Source: Prolixibacteraceae bacterium UBA6029 (GTDB taxonomy: Bacteria > Bacteroidota > Bacteroidia > Bacteroidales > Prolixibacteraceae). Taken from it: a stretch of DNA of 64,000 nt. The DNA is taken from assembly GCA_002429385.1 (NCBI GenBank), contig DIZL01000046.1, positions 62,001-126,000 of the forward strand, given 5' to 3'. The notes below the pieces were generated by a model. The model had not been told where the DNA came from. It did no database searches and saw only the letters and a list, made by a program, of their open reading frames with translations. Numbering within the stretch: position 1 is the stretch's first letter; every line of letters begins with the position of its first letter. Positions 7,842 through 17,088 of the stretch are shown piece after piece. The translations under genes and the position numbers were made by a program.

Positions 7842-8171
7842 TCATTTGCGTTTATTGATATGAAAAACAGCATCGACTAATTCATTCCACACATTTGCGA
7901 GTTCATTGAGGAAATTTTTACCGGTTTCAGTAAGTTCATAGTATTTGCGGGGCGGTCCCTGTAGAGATTCTTCCCAGCGGTATCCCAGGTAACCTTCGTT
8001 TTTCAGTCTATTCAACATGGGGTAGAGCGTTCCTTCCACTACAATCATTTTCGACTTTTCCAGGCTTTGAATGATATCGCTAACGTAAAGAGGTTTATTT
8101 TCCAGTACCAACATAATGCAATATTCGAGTACCCCTTTCCGCATCTGTGCTTTTGTGTTTTCCAGTTTCAT
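7842..8171 (-). CDS. PadR family transcriptional regulator
   Basis: A 109-residue winged-helix protein: MRKGVLEYCIMLVLENKPLYVSDIIQSLE, then VEGTLYPMLNRLKNEGYLGYRWEES and GPPRKYYELTETG, the hallmark PadR wing. The short C-terminal helix (FLNELANVWNELVDAVFHI) mediates dimers in this family. Ligands of PadR proteins vary. It lies 136 bp upstream of the PspC gene and 66 bp downstream of the repeat protein gene, all on the minus strand, and probably controls this group. Confidence 0.93.
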   Translation of the reverse strand: MKLENTKAQMRKGVLEYCIMLVLENKPLYVSDIIQSLEKSKMIVVEGTLYPMLNRLKNEGYLGYRWEESLQGPPRKYYELTETGKNFLNELANVWNELVDAVFHINKRK

Positions 8172-8237
8172 GATATTGCCTCCCAGATTTGATTTAGTTG
8201 TTTGGTTTATTTTGATTGTGCAATTTCCACGAGGATT

Positions 8238-9548
8238 CTAGTTTTCCTGAGGATCAGCTTCAGCAATAAACCTGGCGGATTTGATATGATGACGAGATAA
8301 TCTTTTGGATGCGTATTTCTCGGTTTGTTGATTACCACCCGTGTAGGTTCCTTTCACAACTGATCTCAAGAAATTATCGCCCGATATTAAAGGTTCATTA
8401 TTTGTAGTTTTCTTTAGTACCTCTATTTGTTTCTCTGCGTATTTGTCAATTTCCATCTTAGCTTCCATTGCAGTTTGTGCTTCTGCAGTTTCGATGAATT
8501 CTTCATTGTTCGCTGTGACTTCCTCCTTATTCCCTTTTCCCATCAGAAGTAATTGTTTTTCGGCATATTTTACCACTTCCAATTCAGCTTCTTTTGCAGT
8601 TTGAGCTTCAGCTGAGATGAAGAAGTTTTCATTGCTCATTATGTTTTCGGTTTCGGATGACAATTCAGCATTCACAAATCTCTCAGTTTTATATTCTGCG
8701 TTTCTCATCAGGGCATCGATTTCTGGTGAAGATTCTGTATCAAGGGCTTCTTGGTCAGTTACTGCCTTGTTGTTCTTCCAGTTTTCCATTTCAGATGCCA
8801 TTTCAGTATCAACAAATTTCTGTGCATTGTATTCAATGTCTTTCATTGCGGCTTCAATCGAAACAGCAGATTCTGATTTCACAGCTTCATTATTCGTTTC
8901 GGCATTGCCATTCTTCCAGTTTTCGATTTCACCTGACATTTCGTCTTCTACAAATTTATTTGCTTTGTATTCGATGACATTCTCTGAAGCTACATTGTCA
9001 GTTTCGACATTGTTATTCGTCCAGCTTTCAATTTCATTATTCACTTCAGAAACAACAATTTTTTGTGCATTGTATTCAATGTCTTTCATCTCGTTTTCAA
9101 TCTGAAGATTAGATTCAGCGTCAACAGCTTCGTCATTCGTTTCTGCATTGCCATTCTTCCAATTTTCGATTTCATTTGACATTTCGTCTTCAACAAATCT
9201 GTTTGCATTATACTCTATGAGGTTCTTCGAAACTTCATTCTCAAATACAAATCCTGCTTCGACTTCAGGTTCAGTCACTGAATTTAAAGTTGAAGAAGTT
9301 GTTTTTGCAGAAACATCTGTTTTGGTTACCTCAAAAGTTGCATTCCTGTTTCCAGATTCTGACGGCTGTTCGGTCTGAGATACGGAAGTCTGCTCATAGG
9401 AAGGATTGGTCAAAAATTGATTCCAGAAATTCTGGGCTGTAACGGACCAGTTGATTAATATTAAACTAATAACAACTGCGCTACCACGTAAAACCATCAT
9501 ATTAATCTGACTCTTTACTGTTTTCTGAATGTTGCTTTTTGTTTTCAT
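8238..9548 (-). CDS. Exported acidic repeat protein of unknown function
   Basis: A 436-residue protein with an N-terminal hydrophobic segment ending SVTAQ (residues ~18-39), consistent with a signal peptide or anchor. Residues ~100-310 hold about five related units of ~35-40 residues, each with (D/E)YNA-K-FV--EM--EIENWKN, then N-AxT--EA and an ES...I...M segment. Two shorter units follow (AEAQTAKEAELEVVKYAEKQ and AEAQTAMEAKMEIDKYAEKQ), and a basic C-terminus (KRLSRHHIKSARFIAEAD). The repeats are predicted helical and strongly acidic, and might form an extended periplasmic rod or coiled coil. I recognise no family. The adjacent PadR/PspC genes suggest an envelope role. A 162-aa antisense ORF within it is a shadow created by the repeats. 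Confidence 0.8.
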   Translation of the reverse strand: MKTKSNIQKTVKSQINMMVLRGSAVVISLILINWSVTAQNFWNQFLTNPSYEQTSVSQTEQPSESGNRNATFEVTKTDVSAKTTSSTLNSVTEPEVEAGFVFENEVSKNLIEYNANRFVEDEMSNEIENWKNGNAETNDEAVDAESNLQIENEMKDIEYNAQKIVVSEVNNEIESWTNNNVETDNVASENVIEYKANKFVEDEMSGEIENWKNGNAETNNEAVKSESAVSIEAAMKDIEYNAQKFVDTEMASEMENWKNNKAVTDQEALDTESSPEIDALMRNAEYKTERFVNAELSSETENIMSNENFFISAEAQTAKEAELEVVKYAEKQLLLMGKGNKEEVTANNEEFIETAEAQTAMEAKMEIDKYAEKQIEVLKKTTNNEPLISGDNFLRSVVKGTYTGGNQQTEKYASKRLSRHHIKSARFIAEADPQEN

Positions 9549-9965
9549 GATTCTGTGCTCCTATACTTTAAAATTGTTTTTTCAGTTTTTAAATCTTTGT
9601 TTCTAACCCTATGACGATCGGTTTTTGTTTTCGTTACAATCTGTATAGATCTTTTTTTAAAACTCTACCTTTCGTTGCATTGTTATTTGTACTGCAAATA
9701 TATATCTTTTATATGGTATCTTGCAACACATAGTACCATATATTTTTAATTTATTTTTTACTAATTTCATATAGTGCTGATTTGTAATTTATTACACAAT
9801 GTTAAATTTGTGTTAAACCCATTTATTTTTAAAATAGGCCTGTTTTTTCAATTACAAAAAGTGGAAAAGTCTTTCGAAAAGAATATTTTTAAAGGGTGAA
9901 AAATATTTTTTAGATATTAAAAAGGTCAATTTTTAGTAAAGTCAGATGATTCAACCCGATTGTTT
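9549..9965. other. AT-rich divergent spacer
   Basis: This ~420-bp gene-free region lies between the repeat protein (minus) and the GroES-like gene (plus). It is very AT-rich, contains the promoter-like box at 9695-9702 and no other structure I can support. Confidence 0.6.
9695..9702 (-). promoter_or_regulatory. Bacteroidota -7 box (TATATTTG)
   Basis: The minus-strand TATATTTG matches the Bacteroidota -7 consensus TAnnTTTG, about 150 bp upstream of the repeat protein start. I see no clear -33 element. Confidence 0.4.
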
Positions 9966-9973
9966 TATCTTTG
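9966..9973 (+). promoter_or_regulatory. Bacteroidota -7 box (TATCTTTG) for the GroES-like gene
   Basis: TATCTTTG matches TAnnTTTG and lies 22 bp before ATG 9996, a short leader typical of the phylum. Confidence 0.6.
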
Positions 9974-9995
9974 TATAGAGCAAAACACACCATGC

Positions 9996-10379
9996 ATGTC
10001 ATTAATCATTGAAGAAAAAGATTTAGAGAAATTTATCCTGATCGGCGACCGGGTATTAATCCGGCCTAAAAATCAACAGTCCCTCACCGCGTCTGGTTTA
10101 TACCTGCCTCCGACAGTTCAGGAGAATGAAAAAACGCATAGTGGCTATGTGGTTAAAGTTGGTCCGGGATACCCAATTCCGGCTATGACAGATGCCGATG
10201 AACCCTGGAAAGAAAAGAAGGATGAAGTAAAATATGTTCCGCTTCAGGCTAAAGTAGGTGACCTTGCAGTATATCTCAGCAATAATGGATGGGAGATCGA
10301 ATTCAACAAGGAAAAGTATATGATACTTCCTCATTCCTCCATACTGATGCTCATTCGCGATGAAGGATTATTTGAATAA
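9996..10379 (+). CDS. GroES-like co-chaperonin family protein
   Basis: A 127-residue protein with a Cpn10 fold pattern: FILIGDRVLIRPKNQQSLTASGLYLPP, a mobile-loop-like stretch, HSGYVVKVGPGYP, then VGDLAVYLSNNGWEIEFNKEKYMILPHSSILMLI. It is longer than canonical GroES (~95 residues), with an insertion around residues 70-90 (DADEPWKEKKDEVKYVPLQAK). No groEL is adjacent, so it is likely a paralogue rather than the main co-chaperonin. I set the start at ATG 9996 (MSLIIEEKD), just downstream of the promoter box, instead of an upstream TTG at 9960. Confidence 0.85.
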   Translation: MSLIIEEKDLEKFILIGDRVLIRPKNQQSLTASGLYLPPTVQENEKTHSGYVVKVGPGYPIPAMTDADEPWKEKKDEVKYVPLQAKVGDLAVYLSNNGWEIEFNKEKYMILPHSSILMLIRDEGLFE

Positions 10380-10499
10380 TAAGAAGGTTGAAAAAAGTTA
10401 TTATTGTTCTTGGGTTATCATTGTTCAAAAAAATCATGCGACAACCATCCTTACAACAATGACAATAGCTACAACAAATCCGACAAATAAAACTACCCA

Positions 10500-11267
10500 T
10501 TGAAAATACCATCAATACATATACAAGGCAAAGGTCAGCCATTTGTATGGTTGCATGGTATGCTGAATTCGGTGGAATCGGATTCGGTCTTTTCGCTCAT
10601 TGATTTTCAACAACTTTCAACTTTCGTTTCAGTTATCAGGTATGATGCCTGCAATAAATCAGTTACCGGCAAGTATACCTGGGATGCAATGTCCAATGAA
10701 CTGATATGTGTGGCTGATGCACAAAAATACAATACAATGATTCTTGGCGGATCATCAATGGGTTCAGGAACGGCTATTCATTGTGCAGTCAAATTTCCGA
10801 AGAGAGTTAAGGCATTGATCCTGGTTACTCCTCCCCCGGCCTGGGAAATGCGTTCAGGAGTAAAATCGATCTATGAAAAAATTGCAGCGAAGGCCGGACA
10901 GAATACTATTCCAGATATTCTGAAAAGAATAATACAGTTGAACCAGGATCCTCCTGAATTCTTTGAACAAATGCATCCCGGGACACGCCAACTTCTACTG
11001 GAATACAGACTGGGCTTTGAACCACACTATTACTCCTCCATTTATCGGGGAGGAGTAGTCTCTGACTTGCCAAACCGCGAACAAATTTCCAATATAAATG
11101 TTCCATGCTTGATTGTTTCACAGCCCGGTGATGAAAACCATCCGATTAAAATGGCACAAGAGCTGAATAATCTGATAAAAGGTTCAGAACTGGTTATTGT
11201 TACAGATTATGACAGCTATCAAAAATTACAGATTAAGGTCTGTGATTTTATTAAGGCGCTGGAATAA
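10500..11267 (+). CDS. Alpha/beta hydrolase fold protein
   Basis: A 255-residue protein with GKGQPFVWLHGMLNS (oxyanion-type HG motif), nucleophile elbow GSSMGSG inside MILGGSSMGSGTAIHCAVKFP, and a GDENHP segment where the family Asp usually lies. The start must be TTG 10500: an in-frame TAA lies at 10488-10490, and the next ATG would remove the first strand. I find no His in the last ~50 residues (DYDSYQKLQIKVCDFIKALE), where the catalytic His normally sits, so it may be a non-catalytic or altered member. The substrate is unknown. The gene stands alone between the GroES-like gene and aspC. Confidence 0.8.
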   Translation: MKIPSIHIQGKGQPFVWLHGMLNSVESDSVFSLIDFQQLSTFVSVIRYDACNKSVTGKYTWDAMSNELICVADAQKYNTMILGGSSMGSGTAIHCAVKFPKRVKALILVTPPPAWEMRSGVKSIYEKIAAKAGQNTIPDILKRIIQLNQDPPEFFEQMHPGTRQLLLEYRLGFEPHYYSSIYRGGVVSDLPNREQISNINVPCLIVSQPGDENHPIKMAQELNNLIKGSELVIVTDYDSYQKLQIKVCDFIKALE

Positions 11268-11394
11268 ATATTACAAACAGATAATATTTAAGTCCTTATT
11301 ATTACAAATTGAAACAGTACAAATACTCAAACAGTTTTTTAAGTATCTTGCACACGAAAACAAATTAAACATTAAACACATCTAAATATCAGTT

Positions 11395-12588
11395 ATGGAG
11401 AGAGTTTCAGACAGAGTCGCATGTTTATCGGCATCCGCCACCCTGGCTGTGGCCCAAAAAAGCCGCGAGTTAAAAGAGAAGGGTATTGACGTAATCAGCC
11501 TTGGAGTTGGTGAACCGGATTTTAATACCCCCGACTTCATCAAAGAGGCAGCAAAAAAGGCCATAGACGATAATTATTCCACTTATTCGCCGGTTCCAGG
11601 TTATGCTTTACTGCTTAAAGCCATTGTTGATAAGCTTAAACGTGACAACAATCTGGATTATACCACGGATCAGATTATCGTATCGAATGGTGCAAAACAT
11701 TCCATTGCCAATCTGCTTCAGGCTTTGATCAATAAAGACGACGAGGTAATTATTCCCGCACCGTATTGGGTAACCTACATCGAGTTGGTAAAATTGAATG
11801 AAGGTAAAAACGTGATCATCCCAACTACTGTTGACAGTGATTTCAAAATTACACCGGCACAACTGGAAGCAGTCATTACCCCTAAAACCAGAGCATTTCT
11901 GTTCAGCAGTCCGAGCAATCCAACCGGTAGCGTTTATACCAAAGCCGAGTTGAAAGCTTTTGCCGACATATTTGCAAAAAACCCAAATATCATCGTGATC
12001 TCTGATGAAATTTACGAACACATCGTATATGGAATCAAACACGAAAGCATTGCTCAATTCCCCGAAATTAAAGCACAGGTAGTTGTTGTGAATGGCGTAT
12101 CGAAAGCCTTTGCGATGACAGGCTACCGCATCGGCTATATCGCTGCACCGCATTGGCTGGCTAAAGCATGTAATAAATTGCAGGGACAATACACTTCAGG
12201 ACCATGTTCCGTTTCACAAATTGCTTCGGTTGCTGCATTGAACGCACCGCTTGATACGGTATATGCCATGGTGAAGCAATTCGAAAAACGACGTAATCTT
12301 GTTCTTTCTATGCTGGCTGAAATCCCGGGTGTAAAAACCAGCAAGCCTGATGGCGCATTTTATGTATTCCCTGATATTTCGTCATTCTTCGGAAAATCGG
12401 ATGGTACAATAACCATCAACAATGCAGACGATATGGGATTATTCATCTTGTCAAATGCTTTCACAGGTGTTGTTTCGGGTGAAGCATTTGGCGCTCCTGA
12501 ATGTATCCGTATTTCGTATGCTGCTTCGGAAGCCGACCTGACCAAATCACTTACACGCATCAAAGACGCATTGGCAACCTTGAAATAA
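11395..12588 (+). CDS. aspC: Pyridoxal-phosphate aspartate/aromatic aminotransferase
   Basis: A 397-residue fold-type I aminotransferase. It has the substrate-side GVGEPDFNTPDFI, NGAKHSI, APYWVTY (ring-stacking Tyr), SPSNPTG, SDEIYEHIVY and PLP lysine K237 in VSKAFAMTGYRIGY, followed by the C-terminal GEAFGAPECIRISYA with the carboxylate-binding Arg. It interconverts aspartate plus 2-oxoglutarate with oxaloacetate plus glutamate; related enzymes also accept aromatic amino acids. Its length is standard and it is cytosolic. It is monocistronic, with a terminator at 12618-12652. Confidence 0.93.
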   Translation: MERVSDRVACLSASATLAVAQKSRELKEKGIDVISLGVGEPDFNTPDFIKEAAKKAIDDNYSTYSPVPGYALLLKAIVDKLKRDNNLDYTTDQIIVSNGAKHSIANLLQALINKDDEVIIPAPYWVTYIELVKLNEGKNVIIPTTVDSDFKITPAQLEAVITPKTRAFLFSSPSNPTGSVYTKAELKAFADIFAKNPNIIVISDEIYEHIVYGIKHESIAQFPEIKAQVVVVNGVSKAFAMTGYRIGYIAAPHWLAKACNKLQGQYTSGPCSVSQIASVAALNAPLDTVYAMVKQFEKRRNLVLSMLAEIPGVKTSKPDGAFYVFPDISSFFGKSDGTITINNADDMGLFILSNAFTGVVSGEAFGAPECIRISYAASEADLTKSLTRIKDALATLK

Positions 12589-12617
12589 GAATATTATCTA
12601 TTTAAACTTCAGATATT

Positions 12618-12652
12618 AAGCCTGGTGGAAGCATTTCTGTCAGGCTTTTTTG
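12618..12652 (+). terminator. Rho-independent terminator of aspC
   Basis: Arms AAGCCTG and CAGGCTT are followed by a T-run (TTTTT), 30 bp after the aspC stop. Confidence 0.85.
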
Positions 12653-12729
12653 TTGTAGATTGATTACGAACGAATCACCTTTAGAAAAGAAATGCCTTAT
12701 TATTGGAAACTGAGACTTATTATTGCCAA

Positions 12730-13188
12730 CTATACTTTCCTCGCCCGATCCATTTCGCGAGTGTCGTCTTTTAGTTTCAGGGTTTCGCGTTTATCGAAAG
12801 TCTTTTTTCCCTTGGCCAATGAAATTTCCAGTTTAGCCAATCCCCGATCATTTATGAAAAGCTTCAAAGGAACAATGGTTATACCGCCCTCCTTGGTTTT
12901 CTTCTGCAATTTGTCGAGTTCTTTACGGTTCAGCAATAATTTGCGGTCCCGCTTGGCAATGTGGTTATTGCAAGTGCCCAGTTCGTATTCAGAAATATGC
13001 ATATTCTTTACATACAACTGATTGGAAAAGAATGTACAATAAGAATCTACAAGGCTGGCCTTTGCACTTCGGATCGATTTAATCTCCGTTCCTGCCAATT
13101 GGATACCGGCATAAAAGGTTTCAATGATCTCGTAATCAAAGAAAGCCTTTTTGTTTTTAATACTTATTTTTTGTTGTTTGTGTTCCAT
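12730..13188 (-). CDS. smpB: SsrA-binding protein SmpB
   Basis: A 152-residue Smp[45 protein letters not shown], the [16 protein letters not shown] block and a basic C-terminal tail ([11 protein letters not shown]). It binds tmRNA and delivers it to stalled ribosomes for trans-translation. The tail is typical and inserts in the mRNA channel. It is divergent from miaA. tmRNA is not in the window. Confidence 0.97.
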   Translation of the reverse strand: MEHKQQKISIKNKKAFFDYEIIETFYAGIQLAGTEIKSIRSAKASLVDSYCTFFSNQLYVKNMHISEYELGTCNNHIAKRDRKLLLNRKELDKLQKKTKEGGITIVPLKLFINDRGLAKLEISLAKGKKTFDKRETLKLKDDTREMDRARKV

Positions 13189-13309
13189 TAACTCATTGAT
13201 GATTTTTTATTGATGAATGATGATTGTCTTTCGGCTTGAATATCATTCACCAGTTCGCATTATATATTGCAAAAATACATTATTTTGTACTTCGAAAACT
13301 TCTGTAAAC

Positions 13310-14242
13310 ATGCATAACGAAAAATATAATCTAATTACCATTCTTGGACCCACAGCTTCCGGAAAAACAAGTGTTGCAGCCAAAGTGGCTTCATTGCTGG
13401 ATGGGGAAGTTATCTCGGCCGATTCGAGACAGGTCTACCGTGGAATGGATCTTGGAACCGGAAAGGATTATGCTGATTATATCCTTGACGGGAAAGCTGT
13501 CCCTTATCACCTTATTGATATTGTTGACGCGGGATACGAATACAATGTCTATGAATTTCAGAAAGATTTTCTTCGTGTCTTTAATGAAATCTCAGAAAAG
13601 GGAAAGCTTCCTGTGATGTGTGGCGGCAGTGGTTTATATCTGGAGGCCGTTCTTAAAAACTATAAACTGATCCAGGTTCCGTTAAATGAACCATTACGCG
13701 ATAGTCTGGCTAATAAAACGCTCGGAGAACTGACAGCTATTCTTAAAATCTATAAAAATTACCTGCATAACCTAACGGACATAGTAAATGAAAAAAGAGC
13801 CATTCGAGCCATCGAAATCGAAGAGTATTACCTATCTCATCCTGAAATTGACACCTCAATGCCCGACATCCGTAGTCTGGTCGTTGGGGTAAAATTCGAT
13901 CGCCTGTCACGCCGGAAACGTATCACCAACCGCTTGAAACATCGTCTGAATGATGGCATGCTCGATGAAGTCCAACGTTTGCTTGACAATGGATTAACTC
14001 CCGAACAGCTTACCTACTATGGTTTGGAATACAAATACATGACCCTTCACCTGACCGGCCAGCTTTCGTATCAGGAGATGTTTGAAGGTTTAAACGTCGC
14101 TATTCACCAGTTTGCCAAACGACAAATGACCTGGTTTCGCAGAATGGAAAAACAGGGAACTGAAATTCACTGGCTCGATGGTTATATGCCTTTGGACGAA
14201 AAAGTTGCACAAATCATGGAATGGTATTCAATGAAAAGGTAA
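13310..14242 (+). CDS. miaA: tRNA dimethylallyltransferase MiaA
   Basis: A 310-residue enzyme starting at ATG 13310 (MHNEKYNLITILGPTASGKTS). The longer frame to 13217 lacks family similarity. It has the P-loop GPTASGKT, SADSRQVYRGMDLGTGKD, PYHLIDIVDAG, the MCGGSGLYLEAV segment and NEKRAIRAIE. It adds a dimethylallyl group to A37 of tRNAs reading U-starting codons. It is divergent from smpB with ~120 bp between them, and convergent with the thioesterase gene. Confidence 0.97.
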   Translation: MHNEKYNLITILGPTASGKTSVAAKVASLLDGEVISADSRQVYRGMDLGTGKDYADYILDGKAVPYHLIDIVDAGYEYNVYEFQKDFLRVFNEISEKGKLPVMCGGSGLYLEAVLKNYKLIQVPLNEPLRDSLANKTLGELTAILKIYKNYLHNLTDIVNEKRAIRAIEIEEYYLSHPEIDTSMPDIRSLVVGVKFDRLSRRKRITNRLKHRLNDGMLDEVQRLLDNGLTPEQLTYYGLEYKYMTLHLTGQLSYQEMFEGLNVAIHQFAKRQMTWFRRMEKQGTEIHWLDGYMPLDEKVAQIMEWYSMKR

Positions 14243-14257
14243 TTTCTTTCCTGTTTA

Positions 14258-14995
14258 CTATTTTCTTGGCCTCCAAACAATCCGCATCACGCATAGATCG
14301 GCGTCATCCGATTGCCGTACAAGACAATTCAGATACTCATTATCCGTATTTTGCGTGCGGGTAACTGCTATCTGATCACCAGCCTGCCCTTCTTTCAGAT
14401 AATTCACTTCCAACTCTGCCGGCTCAAAAGCGTTGAGAAATAATATTCCATAGTCATCCAGTACCCGTTCCAGATATTTCACACTGTTAAAGTGTTTATT
14501 AATATCGAGTTCACTAAAGAGAACCGGAGAATAATTCATGGCTTCAGGATGAGCATCAGGTTTGATACGTTTTGGATTCCTGCAGGCATTCGATTCGGTA
14601 TATTTTGGAAAAGTAGCTCTGAAATCGCTTAACCTGAATATCCTGTGGGTCTCCATATCCAGGATCAGCCAGGCCGAACTGGCCCGAAGAAGCACCTCTC
14701 TCCTGTCATTCTCAACTATATATTCGCGGTAGGCATACATTCCGTCCGTACCGGCTGACCAAGTGTTCAGGATAAGCTTATCCTGCCATGCCGGATATTT
14801 TTCAACCTGAAAGTACATACGCGACAGTACCCAAAACAGATTATTGCTCTTCAAACTATCGTATCCCCAGTCCATAACCTGAGCATGTGCCCAGGCCGCT
14901 TCGATCAGAATATTAAATAGTGAACCAATCGATGCTTTACCATACTGATTGGTGTGATAAGATTTCACGGCTAGTTGTTCCTGATATTTTTCCAT
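14258..14995 (-). CDS. Acyl-ACP thioesterase (FatA-like)
   Basis: A 245-residue double hot-dog thioesterase. The N-terminal half has the SIGSLFNILIEAAWAHAQ core helix and WVLSRMYFQVEKYP. The C-terminal half carries the DINKHFNSVKYLERVLD motif, matching the Asp-x-Asn-x-His active-site loop of FatA/FatB-type enzymes. It releases fatty acids from acyl-ACP. The length is normal. It is transcribed toward miaA and away from map. No fatty-acid genes are adjacent. Confidence 0.9.
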   Translation of the reverse strand: MEKYQEQLAVKSYHTNQYGKASIGSLFNILIEAAWAHAQVMDWGYDSLKSNNLFWVLSRMYFQVEKYPAWQDKLILNTWSAGTDGMYAYREYIVENDRREVLLRASSAWLILDMETHRIFRLSDFRATFPKYTESNACRNPKRIKPDAHPEAMNYSPVLFSELDINKHFNSVKYLERVLDDYGILFLNAFEPAELEVNYLKEGQAGDQIAVTRTQNTDNEYLNCLVRQSDDADLCVMRIVWRPRK

Positions 14996-15089
14996 TTGTA
15001 TAGGTTATTGTAAACCTTTATACAAATCTATTGTTCAGTTTTGAATTACCAATCGATTTAACGACTTTTGCACAAAATTTAGCTATTTC

Positions 15090-15860
15090 ATGGAAAAGAT
15101 TATCATAAAAACGCCCGAACAGATTGATGGGATAAGAAAGAGCAGCAAACTTGCAGGACAAACTTTAGAGTATATTGCCGAATTTGTAAAAGAAGGTGTA
15201 TCAACCGAATTTTTAGATCAGAAAATTGAAACCTATATCCGCGAAAACGGTGCAATACCAGCTACGCTTGGGTATAGCGGGTATCCTAAATCTTCCTGCA
15301 TTTCGGTGAATGAAGTTGTTTGCCATGGTATTCCTTCCGAAAAGATAGTATTGAAGAATGGTGATATTTTGAATATTGATGTAACGACCATTCTGAATGG
15401 CTATTTTGGTGACACCAGCAAAATGTACACGATAGGTGATATCTCACCCGTTGCGCTCGAATTGATCGAGGCCACAAAACATTCCCTGGATTTGGGGATA
15501 CAACAGGTAAAATCAGGCAATCAGTTCGGAAACATTGGTTTTGCAATCAGCAAATACATCAAGTCTAAAGGATTTAGTGTGGTTTATGAGTACTGCGGGC
15601 ATGGTGTTGGTATTAAATTTCATGAAGAGCCCCAAATCGATCATTCCTCACGCCGGAATACAGGACCATTTATGAAACCAGGCATGACTTTCACCATCGA
15701 ACCAATGATCAATGAAGGCCGACCCGGAACCATTGTCGATAAAGCCGATAAATGGACTGCCCGCACGGTCGACAAAAAGCTATCAGCACAATTTGAACAT
15801 ACAATTCTGGTCACTGAAACCGGATTTGAGGTATTGACCGATGTAACCGGAGAATATTAA
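15090..15860 (+). CDS. map: Type I methionine aminopeptidase
   Basis: A 256-residue enzyme of the pita-bread fold: IKTPEQIDGIRKSSKLAGQTL, CISVNEVVCHGIPS, NIDVTTILNGYFGDTSKMY (two metal-binding Asp), EYCGHGVGIKFHEEPQI (metal His and Glu), and FTIEPMINEG with a C-terminal FEHTILVTETGFEVLT. It removes initiator Met from nascent proteins. It is preceded by a weak promoter-like TTTTG tract. It stands alone rather than in a ribosomal protein operon, so it might be a second copy in the genome. Confidence 0.95.
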   Translation: MEKIIIKTPEQIDGIRKSSKLAGQTLEYIAEFVKEGVSTEFLDQKIETYIRENGAIPATLGYSGYPKSSCISVNEVVCHGIPSEKIVLKNGDILNIDVTTILNGYFGDTSKMYTIGDISPVALELIEATKHSLDLGIQQVKSGNQFGNIGFAISKYIKSKGFSVVYEYCGHGVGIKFHEEPQIDHSSRRNTGPFMKPGMTFTIEPMINEGRPGTIVDKADKWTARTVDKKLSAQFEHTILVTETGFEVLTDVTGEY

Positions 15861-15954
15861 AATGACCACAAATCCGAATTCAAGATAAGAATTGGGATAC
15901 AGGCTTATACGATTTTCTATTCACTACTTTTACACAATCGGATAAATTAGTCGA

Positions 15955-16763
15955 CTAGTTGCTCAAAGGCAATGTAACCAAAAACGTACTTCTTTTTCCA
16001 TAAGTTCCCGGAGAAGAAATGGTTTTGTCGATACGAAAGATTGTTTCCAATATTTCCGATTTGATGCCTACACCTTGATCAATGACACTGATTTTCAAAA
16101 AAGGCTTTTGATCCACGATTAGTTCTTCTGAACAAATCCAGATTTCGTCACCTCTTTGGGTAAACTTTATAGCATTGGAAACCAGGTTTCGCAGGACAGT
16201 TCCAGTCAAATCAGGATCAACCACAATCTGAACTTTTGGATCAGTTTCATTTACCAGATGAATATCGTTCATCTGAGCTTCAGGCTTTAGCTGTGCAAAC
16301 AAATTATCGCATAGCTCTTTCTGTCCAATGATTTGCTTATTCACAACAATATTACCCGAATGGGCACGCGACCACTTCAATAGATCTTCAAGAAGCAAAT
16401 GCAAATTTGAGGATGAAGATTGTATGCTGCCATGAAGTTCTTTCCGCTGATTGTCAGTCATCGATTCGTATTCATCCAGTATCAAATCAGTCATAACTTT
16501 CAGGTTTTCAAAGTGATATCAAAGGCATTAAAAATTGCAGTCTCACCCGATCTGTAATTGATTCTTGCTGAAAACCAGCATTCTTTTCCTTTAATTTCAA
16601 GCGGATATTCTATTTCGACTACATTCTTTAAAGTGACTGAACGTAGGAAAGCAGCCATATACCGGGCCGGGATTGGCAAGGGATCGGGAAGGGAACGCGA
16701 GGGGAACCCAAGGGGAACCCAAGGGTATTCCTTTTCTATATCTGTACTATGACTGATCTGCAT
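15955..16763 (-). pseudogene. Decayed PAS sensor histidine kinase
   Basis: Two frames together make the end of a PAS-type kinase. The first frame (16763-16500) encodes a PAS C-terminal half ending VEIEYPLEIKGKECWFSARINYRSGETAIFNAFDITL. The second (16494-15955) begins inside the dimerisation domain (TDLILDEYESM) and has the N box (LRNLVSNAIKFTQRG) and G1 box (DQGVGI). The phosphoacceptor His region is missing at the frame break. The G2 lid is missing where SPGTYG runs directly into KRSTFLVTLPL, an in-frame loss of roughly 35 residues. With both losses it cannot be an active kinase. The ATP-binding remnant might still be translated, but decay is more likely. Confidence 0.8.
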
Positions 16764-17088
16764 CTATACTAAAATCTGGATCTTAGTACTTTTACAAATC
16801 AATCATAGATTAATTGATCCGAAACAAACACGAAGCAATCCCTTCCCGGATACATTCCGTTCAGGTCGAAAGCAGGTTCTTTGTTTTCCTGAAAAACATC
16901 TGAATAGAGAGAGAATTGGCGTCCGAAATCATGGAGTTTATTGCTGAACCCATTCGTCAGACTTTGGCATGAACTCAGTCGAAGCTCAAAGATAAAACCT
17001 TTGCGATAAAAAAACAAACCCGGATGATCATTATTGAGAAAAAGTCCTGATTTGTTATATGCCTTTCCCTGTGGCTATACTATCTATG
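16764..17088. other. Spacer upstream of the kinase remnant, no certain gene
   Basis: A 72-codon minus-strand ORF (17017-16799) shows no recognisable motif. It may be the eroded 5' part of the same kinase gene or chance. Just downstream, within the kinase remnant, the plus strand has short GGGGAACCCAA-type repeats (16690-16726). Confidence 0.45.

Noticed and set aside
6125..7873. Longer start (582 aa) of the PspC protein
   Set aside because: It overlaps the PadR gene and consists of repeat-derived low-complexity sequence.
8617..9105. 162-aa antisense ORF in the repeat protein gene
   Set aside because: It arises from the repeats of the real gene on the minus strand, which has the signal peptide and coherent units.
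11608..12189. 193-aa antisense ORF in aspC
   Set aside because: Shadow of a well-conserved aminotransferase gene.
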